Below, in pieces: positions 49,726 to 59,050 of a DNA stretch of 64,000 nucleotides. Under the pieces are notes generated by a model. It searched no databases. It was not told where the DNA came from and was given only the letters and a program-made list of their open reading frames with translations. The first letter of the stretch is position 1. Each line of letters opens with the position of its first letter. Origin of the DNA: Aldehydirespirator sp965116665. Its GTDB lineage: Bacteria > Actinomycetota > Acidimicrobiia > Acidimicrobiales > Aldehydirespiratoraceae. The stretch spans positions 1,736,001 to 1,800,000 of the forward strand of contig OZ220709.1 in assembly GCA_965116665.1 (NCBI GenBank), given 5' to 3'. The translations under genes were made by a program, and so were the position numbers.

Positions 49726-50184
49726 TCACACGACCAGCAGGTCGCTGCCGGCAATCCAGACGCCGTGGGCATAGAACGCAGCCGGGGTGGTGACGACGAC
49801 GCGGCCGCGCTCGAAGTCGAAGTAGTCCGCAGACCACCACATCTGCTGCAGATACCGCTGCGGCGCTCGGGTCCAGCCCGGCGCTTCGAGGCCGTCGCAT
49901 GCACAGAAGTGCTCGATATAGGCGGCTAGGAACGCGTCCCAGCGGGGATCGAAGCGCTCGGGCTCCTCAGCGGCGAGCACGGCCCTCTCTGCGTTGTCGG
50001 CATCGCGCCACACCGTACCGAAACCGTGCAGCACGATCCGGCGCCGGAACATGTCGTCGCAGTTGCGCAACGACGGCACATAGCAGGCCAGCCGGTTCTC
50101 AGTGATGCAGGGATCATCGACTGGGCAGGGATCATCGACGCAGGCGGCGTCGTCACCGGTGGTAGGGCGAGGCGCTGCGGTCAT
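49726..50184 (-). CDS. Unknown protein paired with the nucleotidyltransferase
   Basis: The protein has 152 residues. I do not recognise a family. It is acidic, with a Cys/Asp-rich start (DDPCPVDDPCITENRLACYV), a segment RRIVLHGFGTVWRDADNAER, aromatic-rich YLQQMWWSADYFDFERGRV, and a beta-like end VVTTPAAFYAHGVWIAGSDLLVV. The start is uncertain. It lies directly upstream of the nucleotidyltransferase gene in the same operon and may be the antitoxin or regulator of the pair. Confidence 0.55.
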   Translation of the reverse strand: MTAAPRPTTGDDAACVDDPCPVDDPCITENRLACYVPSLRNCDDMFRRRIVLHGFGTVWRDADNAERAVLAAEEPERFDPRWDAFLAAYIEHFCACDGLEAPGWTRAPQRYLQQMWWSADYFDFERGRVVVTTPAAFYAHGVWIAGSDLLVV

Positions 50185-50277
50185 CGGTGGACACCGTACA
50201 ACGGTCGTCGATGCTGACGGAGAGCGGGGCCTAGCTAGGGATTCACAGAAGCCGACCTTGAATTCAATGCCGAGATC

Positions 50278-51470
50278 GTGTCGCCATACCAGTCGAACGA
50301 GGATCTCGCTCCCCGCATAGGGCAGTTCTTGCTGGTGGAACTCGGAACGCCCGACGAGTCGGCGTTGGGACGCATCACCCGATTCGTTCCCGTCGGTGTG
50401 CTAGCCGGATTCGAAGGCGAGGAATACCTCGCAGAGATGCAGCGCTCCCAGCGTGAGGTGCCCGCCCAGCTCAAGGAAGGCCGGCTCCGCTACAACGTGA
50501 AGGTGCGCCTGCTCGGCGGCCTACGGGTGGACCGCGAGGGAGGCAAGCCGAGCCTGCGCTTCGTGCCGACATCGCGCAAGCTTCCTCACCTCGGCGCGAG
50601 GGTTGCGCTGCCCGGGCCGGAGATACTGGAGTATCTCTGCAACCTGGGGGCTCAGACCGACACGGCCCAGACGATCGGGTTCTTCAGCCTCGGCGAGATG
50701 ATCTTCAACGGTGGCAAGCCCGCGGGTGAGAGCTTCCTAGCCCCACAGGAACAGGCACTTCCGGTCAAGTTCGACGTGAAGAGCCTCATTTCGCGGAGGT
50801 CTTTCGTGTTCGCCCGGGCCGGGTACGGAAAATCGAACCTGCTGAAGCTTCTGATCTCGCAGCTCTACGCCGGCGAAGGGCCCAAGGACCGCAGCGGTCG
50901 CCCGGTGGGGATGCTAGTGCTTGATCCTGAAGGCGAGTACTTCTGGCCCGACGAGGATGGACGACCGGGCCTGTGCAACGTGCCGCATCTCAAGGACAAG
51001 ATCGTGGTGTTCACCGACCGGACCGAGCCCAACCGCCACTACGGCTCTTGGAAGGCAGGCGGCGTGAAACTGGACGTCCGCAAACTCCGCCCTTCAGATG
51101 TGGTGTCGCTGTGCATCGCGGCCGAGAAGCAGAACCAGCAGAACGTCTCCAAGCTGAGGGGCCTCAAGCCCGGCCATTGGAGCGAACTCGTCGATCTGGC
51201 AACGAAGGAACGGCACAACGCCGACGAGAAGCAGATTCAGAAGATCGCTGGGTTCAAGGAGGCTGAGGCCGTGGAGGCCCGAGCCATGCGCAGCAACTTG
51301 GTGACCATCGTGGATCGGCTCCACGACCCGGACGGGTCACTGGTGAAAGGCGCGATCAGAAGCGACGCGACGGGGATAGTGACGACTTCAAGGTGGACTT
51401 CAAGAATGAACAGATCTTGCGTGAACTTGGCATTAAGGCTCGAGAGTTTGCAATCGTGTTGACAGACTAG
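50278..51470 (+). pseudogene. HerA-like DUF87 ATPase, C-terminally truncated
   Basis: The N-terminal part has a HAS-barrel-like region (APRIGQFLLVELGTPDESALGRITRFVPVGVLAG), then Walker A ARAGYGKSN (residues 179-187) and Walker B GMLVLDPEGE (211-220), as in HerA/FtsK-type DNA translocases. The match runs to about residue 360 (SLVKGAIR). The frame then gives an unlikely basic tail to 51462. In the +1 frame, SDDFKVDFKNEQILRELGIK and onward (to a stop at 51468-51470) looks like genuine coding sequence from another protein, so a deletion or frameshift joined two genes. The start is GTG 50278, with an in-frame stop 42 bases before it. Intact relatives are common in phage-defence loci. Confidence 0.68.
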
Positions 51471-51635
51471 GGCTCAGTGCCATGGACGTACGGTGCTCTT
51501 GACCCCCGACATTCGCAGAGATGGTACTCCATGGGCTATCAGTAGTTCGGTTGAGATGATCGATCTGTTGCAGTTCATCGAGTCCGCGAGTCTTGCGGTT
51601 GGCCCTGGGATACTAGGAACAACCTAAGGAATCGC

Positions 51636-52383
51636 ATGCCTCCACAGCTTCCCGACTACAGCGACTCGGTTCGGGCTGCCGTGGCCGACTACTGGGAGGT
51701 CCGGCGCTCGCAGGCTGACGAGTCTGAGAGCAGGGGAGTCGTCAACACTGGCATCCGGGCCGAGGTGACAGGCGGCCGTCACCTCGATGCTCTGCACGAG
51801 CTCGTCGTGGGTGTGTTCGTTGACGCAGGCATACCGGCTCGGTTGATCGACGTGAAGCGGCGGCCGATCGCTGGTTACTTCCGCCGCGACAAGAGTTGGG
51901 ACATTGTGGTGATGGTCGCCGAATCGGGTAGTTGGCATTGTCGAGTTGAAGTCGATGGCGGGCACTAGCCCGGGCCAGAACTACAACAACCGCACCGACG
52001 AGGCACTCGGCCAGGCCGTCGACGTCTGGAAGGCGGTGGAGCGTGAGATCATCCGTCCGCTGCGCCCGTGGCTGGGCTACTTCATGTTGCTGGAGGACAA
52101 CGTTGCCTTCACCACCCCGGTCTCGCCACGCAAGGCGGTTTGGGAGCCCGATCCGGCTTTCAATGAAGCCAGTTACGCGGATCGGTACGTGATCTTCTTC
52201 GAGCGGATGGTCCGTGAGCGCCTGCTTGACGCAGCGTGCGTGGTCCTCGCTGACAAGGACTCTGCTGCGGTGAGGTTCCCTTCAGAGTCTGTGAGCTTCC
52301 AGGCGTTCGCGGCGGCCATCCACGGCAGGTGTCTTCAGTTCATGGCCACGAACCCAGAGATTGACTGGTCGGCGGGAGGGTAG
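51636..52383 (+). pseudogene. PaeR7I/XhoI-like type II restriction endonuclease, frameshifted
   Basis: First frame (51636 to about 51930): VRAAVADYWEVRRSQADE, RHLDALHELVVGVFVDAGIP, KSWDIVVMVAESG. After a shift of one base near 51930 the second frame reads VVGIVELKSMAGTSPGQNYN and then NRTDEALGQAVDVWKAVE. This matches the active-site layout of PaeR7I/XhoI: the D of WDIVV and the ELK of IVELKS, followed by an NNRTDEA box. The joined product would be about 248 residues, close to PaeR7I. Unless the shift is a sequencing error or is read through, the nuclease is inactive. The matching methylase is convergent, 36 bases away. Confidence 0.78.
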
Positions 52384-52419
52384 CCGCGACAACCGACGGA
52401 CGGGCTGCCGCTGAGGGAT

Positions 52420-54123
52420 CTAGGCCACGGCAGCCAGGAGGTCGGACCGGCTGATCCCGTATAGCTCGGCGGCTGTGGCGGTGGCTGCGGCCCGGTCCCG
52501 GTGCCTGAACGCCTCGGCGAGAACTGTCGCGCTAGTTGCGTCGATGGCGTCGGGGGCGGGAACACGGATCTTCCGGAGATACTGGGCCTGGAATCGGTAG
52601 GTGCCGCCGCGCATCTTCACGCAGTAGGCGCCCACGAACAGGTTGGCGATATCCGACAGCAGCAGTCCCCCAAGCACTTCCAAGTCCCACTTGTCAGAAA
52701 CCACGTAGTAGAGGTTGTGGTGGGGATAGAAGCCTCCGGTGTCCAGTACCGGGTGAGCCGTCGACTTGAGGTCGGGGAGAAGCAGCTTCGGCCGTGCCTG
52801 AAGTTCGGGATCGACCCGGTCGATCGTGCGGTACCAGGAAGCCGGCCGGCGGCGAGCCACGTGCCGCTGTTTGATCCTGGTGCGGTGGCGCCGCATGTAT
52901 GAGGCGAGGCCGGGGTATTCATCCAGGTTGACCAGGCGGCCGTCATCCCAAGGGTTCACGAGGAACCGCCCACCCCAGCGCGGCGTGCCGGAGGAGATGT
53001 CATGCGCGGTCAGCATCGGCAGCAGTCGACAGGGCTCCACTCCGGGCGCGTCCTCAACCATGAAGACATCGTCGCAGCCGGTAGCCACGCCGATACCTAC
53101 ACGGGTGCCTATGCGCCAGTCCTCCAACGGAGCGAAACGCTTCTCCAGATCCGCTATCAACTCCAGCGTGCCAGGCGACCCCGTAGGCCAGTGGTTGCTG
53201 CTGGTGAACCATCCCTGGAGCGTCGCGGCGTCGAAGCGGCCTCCGCTGGGAGCGGGTTCGCGGCTATCGGCAAGCCATTGCTCGATGATGCGGGCGTCGG
53301 TTCCGTCGAAGCCGTCTGCGGTCTCAACGACACGGGCTGGGCCCTGGGATCCGTTGCGCAGCACGGTGATCGCCGGATAGGCCGACACCGTGTCCTCGAA
53401 TGCGTCCACGGCGTGCATCGACATGACTGTGTCCACCGCGTAGTCGGAAGAGACCAGCGCTCGCAGCCGTTCGCCGTACTGGTTGTGCATCCAGCGGTCG
53501 GCGCAGATGAACGCCAGCCTTCCCTCGGGGCTCAGCATCGACAGGCCCTTCTCGAAGAAGCCGACATAGAGATCAGCTCGGCCCCGCATAGTGGCGCACT
53601 CGGACCGGTAGGCCGCATTGACCTCAGTTGGAACGTCTTCGAGCCTGACATAAGGCGGGTTGCCAACCACGAAGTCGGCCTGCCTGGGCCCGTCGAGTCC
53701 CGCGCCCAGCAGGAAGTCCCTTCGCCTAACCCACTTCGAGCTGAGGCTCTCGGCCAAATCGGCCGGCTGGCCGAGTTCGACAAGCCGGGTGGCGACAGAT
53801 TCGCGGGCAACGTCGACGTTGCGGTCAAGCAGATCGAATGCCCTGATGGCCGGCCCCATGTGGGCAACCGAGCGGCCACGCGTCGCACAGGACTCCACCA
53901 GCCGCTCAACGATCGGAACTAGGAACGCACCACCACCGCACGCAGGCTCCACGATCACCGAAGCCCCCAAATCAGCAGAGGCCCGGTAGCCGGCCAGGTC
54001 CAGGATCAAGTCGACCACCCAGCGCCGGGTGAACACCTCACCATGCGCTCCATCCGGATTGATGGTCCACGTCGGCATCGCGCGGGCAGCCTCCATCAGC
54101 TTGGGCTGGTCGTACCGAGTCAT
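52420..54123 (-). CDS. N6-adenine DNA methyltransferase (Eco57I/PaeR7I-type)
   Basis: The protein has 567 residues. SAM-binding motif I is VEPACGGGAF (about 58-67) and the catalytic motif IV is NPPY (155-158) in VVGNPPYVRLEDVP. LAFICADRWMHNQYG is typical of the Eco57I branch, and a target-recognition region follows (about 270-520). With the neighbouring PaeR7I-like nuclease it forms a type II system; PaeR7I/XhoI recognise CTCGAG, so that target is a reasonable guess. The gene looks intact. ATG 54123 is chosen over two in-frame GTG codons just upstream. Confidence 0.87.
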   Translation of the reverse strand: MTRYDQPKLMEAARAMPTWTINPDGAHGEVFTRRWVVDLILDLAGYRASADLGASVIVEPACGGGAFLVPIVERLVESCATRGRSVAHMGPAIRAFDLLDRNVDVARESVATRLVELGQPADLAESLSSKWVRRRDFLLGAGLDGPRQADFVVGNPPYVRLEDVPTEVNAAYRSECATMRGRADLYVGFFEKGLSMLSPEGRLAFICADRWMHNQYGERLRALVSSDYAVDTVMSMHAVDAFEDTVSAYPAITVLRNGSQGPARVVETADGFDGTDARIIEQWLADSREPAPSGGRFDAATLQGWFTSSNHWPTGSPGTLELIADLEKRFAPLEDWRIGTRVGIGVATGCDDVFMVEDAPGVEPCRLLPMLTAHDISSGTPRWGGRFLVNPWDDGRLVNLDEYPGLASYMRRHRTRIKQRHVARRRPASWYRTIDRVDPELQARPKLLLPDLKSTAHPVLDTGGFYPHHNLYYVVSDKWDLEVLGGLLLSDIANLFVGAYCVKMRGGTYRFQAQYLRKIRVPAPDAIDATSATVLAEAFRHRDRAAATATAAELYGISRSDLLAAVA

Positions 54124-54301
54124 CGGCACCACCCCGTGCCACTCAAACTACATGAACGCCATTTCACGGACGAGCACCCTAGAGACGCCGTATGACAGGG
54201 GAGGTCTGTGGAGCCTCTCACTGTGCCTCGTCGACGGGCGCAGCGATTCAGGGGCCGCCCCTAGCGCGTGTGGTGACCGAGCAGTGGGGGGGTGAGTCGG
54301 G

Positions 54302-55999
54302 CTACCTGCGGATGCTGGCGTCAACCTCGTCTAGCCAGTTGCGCATCTCATCGGGTATCTCGGATGGAAGCAGTCGGCGAGCGAGGTTCTTGGTCGCCAC
54401 GGTCCCATGGCCCGCCTCCTGGAGGGTCTTGTTCAGATCGTTCAGTATCGCTTTGGCCGGATATCTGTGCAGGCGCCACTCGGGGTCCTCGGCTTGTGGC
54501 CTAAGTTCTCGGTTCGTCTCACTAACGGTGCGAGCGAGGTCCTTCTTGCCGGACGGGCTGAAGAAATGTCGCTTCTCCGCAAACTGAGCCAGGGCGTCTT
54601 CGGTCATGGCGCCCGTGATCGATTCGAGTTGAGATGAGATGTAACTCGGCGATGAGTGCGACACGCGGGCTAGCGCCGCCGGGTCAAGCAGATAGCTTTC
54701 GAGTTCCTTCCGCCGCCAAACGTGGGCGTGGACGTTGACTGCTTCAAGAGTCGAGCGCACCTCGTTAACGTCCGCATCGGCTCGATAGTCGCGGTCCAGC
54801 AGCACGAATACATCAACGGATCCATCGAGAAAGTCCGAGACGAACCACTTGAAGGGTTCGACCCGGACCCAGTTGCTGAAGCCCTTGATCTCAATGACTG
54901 CGCAGTTGCGCTCGCCGGCTAGGTGATCGGCACCGACGGTCTTCGCCAATTCTCGGATGATGGACATGTCGTCGCCTTCCACAAAGACCACGGTTCGGGC
55001 ACGGAGGGCCGTTGCGAGCCGGAGGTTGAAGCTTGAGCCGATCTGGGCCGACAGGTCCTCGAGCGATGCTGCCTTGGGTCGGCGGATGGCCTTGCGGCGC
55101 GTCTTGTCGACCCACACAACCGACTCCGAGGATGCCTCCGCGAGCATCTCAGATGAGTGGGTTGCGGTGATCGTCTGGGCTGCGGTTGAGTCGAGCAGCC
55201 TCACTAGACGTCGTTGGAGGTCAGCATGCAGGTAGAGGTCGGGCTCATCGAGGATCACTACATCTGCCGACCTAAGGCGCCACAGATGGGTCAGGATCTG
55301 AACGAAGATCTGCATGCCGTCGCCGACCCAGAAGAGCTCCTTCGGCGTCCTGTCGCCACGCTCCCGCACGAACACGTCGATCTCTCGGTCGCCAGGCTCC
55401 TTGCCCGGACGTGCCGTGACCGCGAGTTCTTCAATCTCCGGGAGCCATAGGGTCACGAACTCGATGAAGTCCTCAAAGTCCTCGCCGCGCCTGATCAAGC
55501 GCAGTTGGTTTCGAGCATGCTGGCTGGACCTGCTGCGCTGGAAGTTTGACCGAACGTAGTCCTCCTGAAGGACTGTCTCAGTGTGGTTGATGGGGTAGAG
55601 GCCCGGGATGATCCCGATCTGCCCGGCCAGTTCTCGAACTTTGCTCGGCTGCGAGACGTTTCGTTCGTCGGAGTGGCGTAGGTAGAAGAATGGCTTGGGG
55701 AATTCGTCGTCATCGGAGGGCCAAACCCCAGTGAGAATCAGATCGGTGTCCGTACGAAGCGACACGGCTGACTCTCCCGAACGGAACTGATGTCGAAGGT
55801 TCTCCGTAACCAGGCCGTACTGATCCGCTCTGAGCGCGTGTGTCCTCACACGCCGGTGCCCGTGCGCTCGATGTCCAGTCGGCTGTCTCCGGGACGCGTG
55901 TTCCAGCATTCCTGCCGCAACTCTTGCGGCCGAAATGAGGGTTGATTTCCCGGCGTTGTTGGGCCCCACCAAGAAGGCAGGAGAACTGCAACGCTGCAC
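54302..55999 (-). CDS. OLD-like ATPase with TOPRIM domain, N-terminus shortened
   Basis: The protein has 565 residues. Walker A GPNNAGKST is at residues 12-20, which is unusually close to the start: relatives have about 20-30 residues (first beta strand and the KNFRS-like motif) before it, and an in-frame TAA lies two codons upstream. An ABC-type signature region (WVGDGMQIFVQILTHLW), Walker B VVILDEPDLYLH and ATHSSEML follow. From about 310, TOPRIM motifs VVFVEGDDMS and VFVLLDRDYRADADV indicate nuclease or nicking activity. OLD-family nucleases act in phage exclusion and DNA repair. The missing N-terminus suggests a frameshift or truncation, so activity is doubtful. Confidence 0.78.
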   Translation of the reverse strand: MQRCSSPAFLVGPNNAGKSTLISAARVAAGMLEHASRRQPTGHRAHGHRRVRTHALRADQYGLVTENLRHQFRSGESAVSLRTDTDLILTGVWPSDDDEFPKPFFYLRHSDERNVSQPSKVRELAGQIGIIPGLYPINHTETVLQEDYVRSNFQRSRSSQHARNQLRLIRRGEDFEDFIEFVTLWLPEIEELAVTARPGKEPGDREIDVFVRERGDRTPKELFWVGDGMQIFVQILTHLWRLRSADVVILDEPDLYLHADLQRRLVRLLDSTAAQTITATHSSEMLAEASSESVVWVDKTRRKAIRRPKAASLEDLSAQIGSSFNLRLATALRARTVVFVEGDDMSIIRELAKTVGADHLAGERNCAVIEIKGFSNWVRVEPFKWFVSDFLDGSVDVFVLLDRDYRADADVNEVRSTLEAVNVHAHVWRRKELESYLLDPAALARVSHSSPSYISSQLESITGAMTEDALAQFAEKRHFFSPSGKKDLARTVSETNRELRPQAEDPEWRLHRYPAKAILNDLNKTLQEAGHGTVATKNLARRLLPSEIPDEMRNWLDEVDASIRR

Positions 56000-56111
56000 G
56001 CCTTATGACTGCCTACGGTCGCGGGGTCCGACGGCCTTGCCCGCCGCGATATGGCTGGCCCGGAATGCCGCGTCGCTCAGGATCCGTGAGACCCGTGGTG
56101 GCAGCCTCGGC

Positions 56112-56378
56112 CTACAGGCCCTCGAAGGCCTGTCCGGTCACATCGAGGTAGAGACTGAGCGGGCACACGTCGACCTCAGAGCCGTCTCCCCAGGCCACCG
56201 CGCCGGAGTCCGCGCCGATGTGCGTTGAACGCCAGAAGCCTTCGTTGTGCCACTGAGCGAAGATGCCGCTCACAGAGGCGCTGCCGGACAAGTCGACGAC
56301 GCCCGCGGTGCCGTCGTCGAACCTGACCCATACCTGGAAGGGCTCGCAGACTTCGAGTTCGACCACATGCGGAGCCAC
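56112..56378 (-). CDS. DUF2442 domain protein
   Basis: The protein has about 88 residues from GTG 56378 (GGAG five bases upstream). VVELEVCEPFQVWVRFDDGT, then GVVDLSG and GAVAWGDGSEVDVCPLSLYLD match the DUF2442 pattern. Such small proteins often sit next to DUF4160 or similar partners in toxin-antitoxin-like or defence contexts; no DUF4160 partner is seen here. The frame remains open to 56558 without similarity. It lies 112 bases upstream of the OLD-like gene on the same strand. Confidence 0.65.
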   Translation of the reverse strand: MAPHVVELEVCEPFQVWVRFDDGTAGVVDLSGSASVSGIFAQWHNEGFWRSTHIGADSGAVAWGDGSEVDVCPLSLYLDVTGQAFEGL

Positions 56379-56821
56379 CACGACTCCGAAACTACTGCGC
56401 CGTCCTCTGAAGGCAGACCGGACGCCAGCTTCGCCACATTTGAAGACCGTTGGCACTGCGGCTCGAGGACTGAGTAACAGTGCCAGGTCCCAGGCCGCTA
56501 GAGGCGTAACCCCGGCCGTTTGCCGAGGCAGGGACGGTTCCGGGGTCTTCGAAGTCAAGCATAATGCACGGGTTGCGACGCGGTCCCAGGAGCGTCATGA
56601 TGTGGACCAATCTTCCCCGCCGTCCGCCATCGCTCGTCGGTGGTGCATTGGCGGGGCTTTCCTCGTTCACGCGAGGACGGCGACTTCGGTGTCGGTGCAG
56701 CCGGGCCGGTGGTCGGGTTCCGTGCTGGCGGAACGATGGTCGGCTAGACACAGCCCTGCGAGCGAACTCGCGCTGCGCTCGTACCGGCTGGGGACAAGAT
56801 CTGAGATTGGAGGGACATCTG
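56379..56821. other. Intergenic region between DUF2442 gene and 427-residue gene
   Basis: This 443-base gap has open frames on both strands that overlap each other but show no domain. It probably holds the divergent promoters. I see no clear repeat or terminator in it. Confidence 0.5.
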
Positions 56822-58105
56822 ATGCCACGTCCACAGCGCCGCTGCCGGGGCGGGCGCGTAACACCGAAGGGCACGAGGCCCGGCGAGAGCGGCCGTGGAC
56901 GGAGGCCGGCAGGGACGCCCTCGGAGGAGCCGCCGGTGGAGCAGTTGCTTCTGGAAGACGCCGCCGACGTCGCGACCGAGTGCGGCGATCTCGACGAGGC
57001 CGAGGCGTGGGCGTCGTCTGTGCAGATGCTGTTCCGTCCCGCAGGCCTGGCCGGACCCACGGTGCTGCCGGCTGCGAGGGCTCTGGATGCGGCGCAGACT
57101 TGCGATGATCGCACTGCCGCCGCGGTGGTCGCAGCCGCGATCAGCGTCTACGGCCCTCTCCGGCACCGGCGCCGGGCGGCACGGCTGGCGGGCACGCTGG
57201 CCAACAGCGGCGAGTCTCTGCCAGGCTGGATCGGCGCGCTCGGCGATGTAACGCCCCTTCGGGCGGTGCTGTTGACCGACGACTGGGGCGACGAGCGGTC
57301 GGTGTGGATCGACTTCGAGCGCAGCGACGGCGAGGTGCGCGGCCTGGGCGTGAGCGTCAACGGCTCGCAGGGCGCCTATGCGTGCCACTTCGTGTACGGC
57401 CCTCCAATCGAGGCGATCGAGGGTCCGTTCGTCGCACAGCCCCACGCTGTGATGCGGTCCCTCGGCTTGGCCGAAGCCCGGGCGACGGTCGATGTCGCGC
57501 TGGAGCGGCGGGACCGCACCGACCTCGACTACGACGGCGACGACGCGCCGGACCACGACATGCTGGCGCTCGTCGCCCAGCGGGTCGCTCTGCTGCCGGG
57601 CGGAGGCACGCCACAGCCGGGATCGCCGACTGAGGAACAGATCCATTGCCTCTGTGAGGACTTCGTCGAGCAAGCCGAGGACACGATGCCCGACGAGGCC
57701 GAGAGCGTAGCCAGCGCCGTGTGCCGGTTCGCGTACGAATGGTGCGACGGCGACCCGCTGTGCTGGAGCCCCGCCAGGGTGGAGCGTTTCCTGAGCCTGT
57801 GGGTCCCGGCCAAGTCGGTGTGCGACGACGAGTGGCACGACATCGTCGAGTGGGTGTTCCCCCGGTGGCTGCGCTTCGCCGCCCGGTGCCGCCGACTCGC
57901 CGCAGATCTACTGGAACTTAACCTTGCGGAAGCTCGGGTGTCCTTCGTCGACATGAGGTCCAATGCTGCCGATCCGGCCATGCGCACGCCCACGACCAAC
58001 ATCGTGACCGAGATGCTCGAGGACGGCATCGACTTCGACGACGAGGCGATGGTGCACGAGTGGATCGATCGCTACAACGCCCGCCCTCGCCATGAGCGGT
58101 ACTAG
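56822..58105 (+). CDS. Unknown 427-residue protein
   Basis: I do not recognise a family. A basic, disordered start (RPQRRCRGGRVTPKGTRPG) is followed by an acidic helical region (VEQLLLEDAADVATECGDLD, EAWASSVQMLF), a middle beta-rich part (VWIDFERSDGEVRGLGVSVNG, ACHFVYGPPIEAIEGPF) and a C-terminal helical part with two or more Cys and many Trp (VCRFAYEWCDGDPLCWSPAR, DEWHDIVEWVFPRWLRFAA). No membrane helix or signal peptide is seen. ATG 56822 has GGAGGG about seven bases upstream. It lies 123 bases before the ERCC4/Lsr2 gene on the same strand, and the two may work together. Confidence 0.65.
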   Translation: MPRPQRRCRGGRVTPKGTRPGESGRGRRPAGTPSEEPPVEQLLLEDAADVATECGDLDEAEAWASSVQMLFRPAGLAGPTVLPAARALDAAQTCDDRTAAAVVAAAISVYGPLRHRRRAARLAGTLANSGESLPGWIGALGDVTPLRAVLLTDDWGDERSVWIDFERSDGEVRGLGVSVNGSQGAYACHFVYGPPIEAIEGPFVAQPHAVMRSLGLAEARATVDVALERRDRTDLDYDGDDAPDHDMLALVAQRVALLPGGGTPQPGSPTEEQIHCLCEDFVEQAEDTMPDEAESVASAVCRFAYEWCDGDPLCWSPARVERFLSLWVPAKSVCDDEWHDIVEWVFPRWLRFAARCRRLAADLLELNLAEARVSFVDMRSNAADPAMRTPTTNIVTEMLEDGIDFDDEAMVHEWIDRYNARPRHERY

Positions 58106-58228
58106 GCAAGAGCTGGAACCGGCTGAGACGACCCGTGACGACCTTTCTTCGGCCGTGTTCTCAACGGGACGAACTGCCATCCCTCACAGGATTGGCCGGC
58201 TGATCCTTCGATCGTCGAGCGGGTCGGG

Positions 58229-59050
58229 GTGCGCTCGTGTGTGCGCAGGGGCGCGACCATCGATCTGGTGCTGGATCGGGGCAGGGAGAACCGCTCCCAG
58301 TTCGTGTTCACCACGGCCAGGAACCGCCAGGTGGTGTTCTGGCAGTCGGCGCGCACCCGCAGCCAGGCCCGTCCCAATGTGTCGCTGCCGACGGCTCGGG
58401 CCTCGGGGGTGGAGGGCCTGGAGATCATCGTGGACAGCCACGAGCGGTACGCGTGGAAGTTCTCGCACCAGCAGGCCAGCACTGTGCGGCGGGCCCTGGC
58501 TGCTGGTGACTATGCCGTCGAGTGCGATGGCCGGGTCCTGGCCGCGGTGGAGCGCAAGAGTCTCGCTGATCTGGTGGCCACCGTCACCGGGGGCAAGCTG
58601 TGGTATCTGCTCGCCGGCCTGGCGTCGCTGGAGAGGGCCGCGGTGGTGGTGGAGGACCGGTACTCGAAGGTGTTCAAGCTCGACCGGGTCCGCCCGGCGG
58701 TTGTCGCCGACGGTCTCGGCGAGGCCGCGGTGCGCTATCCGAGCGTGCCGGTCGTGTTCTGCGAGACCCGCTCACTGGCCCAGGAGTGGACCTACCGGTT
58801 CTTGGGCGCCGCGGTGGCCGAGCACGGCCGCACCGCCGGCGCCGGCGAGTTCGCCGATCAACTCCCAGCGCCGGGCCACGAACTCCCCGATGTGGAACCG
58901 ACCACCGCTGAGGTCAGAGCCTGGGCCCGCGCCCGAGGACTCGACGTGCCCGAGCGGGGACGGCTTCGCCCCGAAGTCTGGACCGCATACCACCGAGCCC
59001 ACACCACTGACGCCGCACCGCACCCGTACAGCGCGCCAGAGCTGCCATAG
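58229..59050 (+). CDS. ERCC4-family nuclease with Lsr2-like DNA-binding tail
   Basis: The protein has 273 residues. The ERCC4 (XPF/MUS81-type) nuclease motif is complete: VDSHERYAWKF, GDYAV (93-97) and VERKSLADLV (ERKx3D, residues 108-114). The C-terminal segment TAEVRAWARARGLDVPERGRL continuing RPEVWTAYHRAH (about 227-258) is the AT-hook-like DNA-binding module of Lsr2, the nucleoid silencer of actinobacteria. I infer a structure-specific nuclease directed to AT-rich or foreign DNA. The GTG at 58229 is the first start after an in-frame stop, about 90 bases upstream. It lies in the island after the unknown 427-residue gene. Confidence 0.82.
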   Translation: MRSCVRRGATIDLVLDRGRENRSQFVFTTARNRQVVFWQSARTRSQARPNVSLPTARASGVEGLEIIVDSHERYAWKFSHQQASTVRRALAAGDYAVECDGRVLAAVERKSLADLVATVTGGKLWYLLAGLASLERAAVVVEDRYSKVFKLDRVRPAVVADGLGEAAVRYPSVPVVFCETRSLAQEWTYRFLGAAVAEHGRTAGAGEFADQLPAPGHELPDVEPTTAEVRAWARARGLDVPERGRLRPEVWTAYHRAHTTDAAPHPYSAPELP

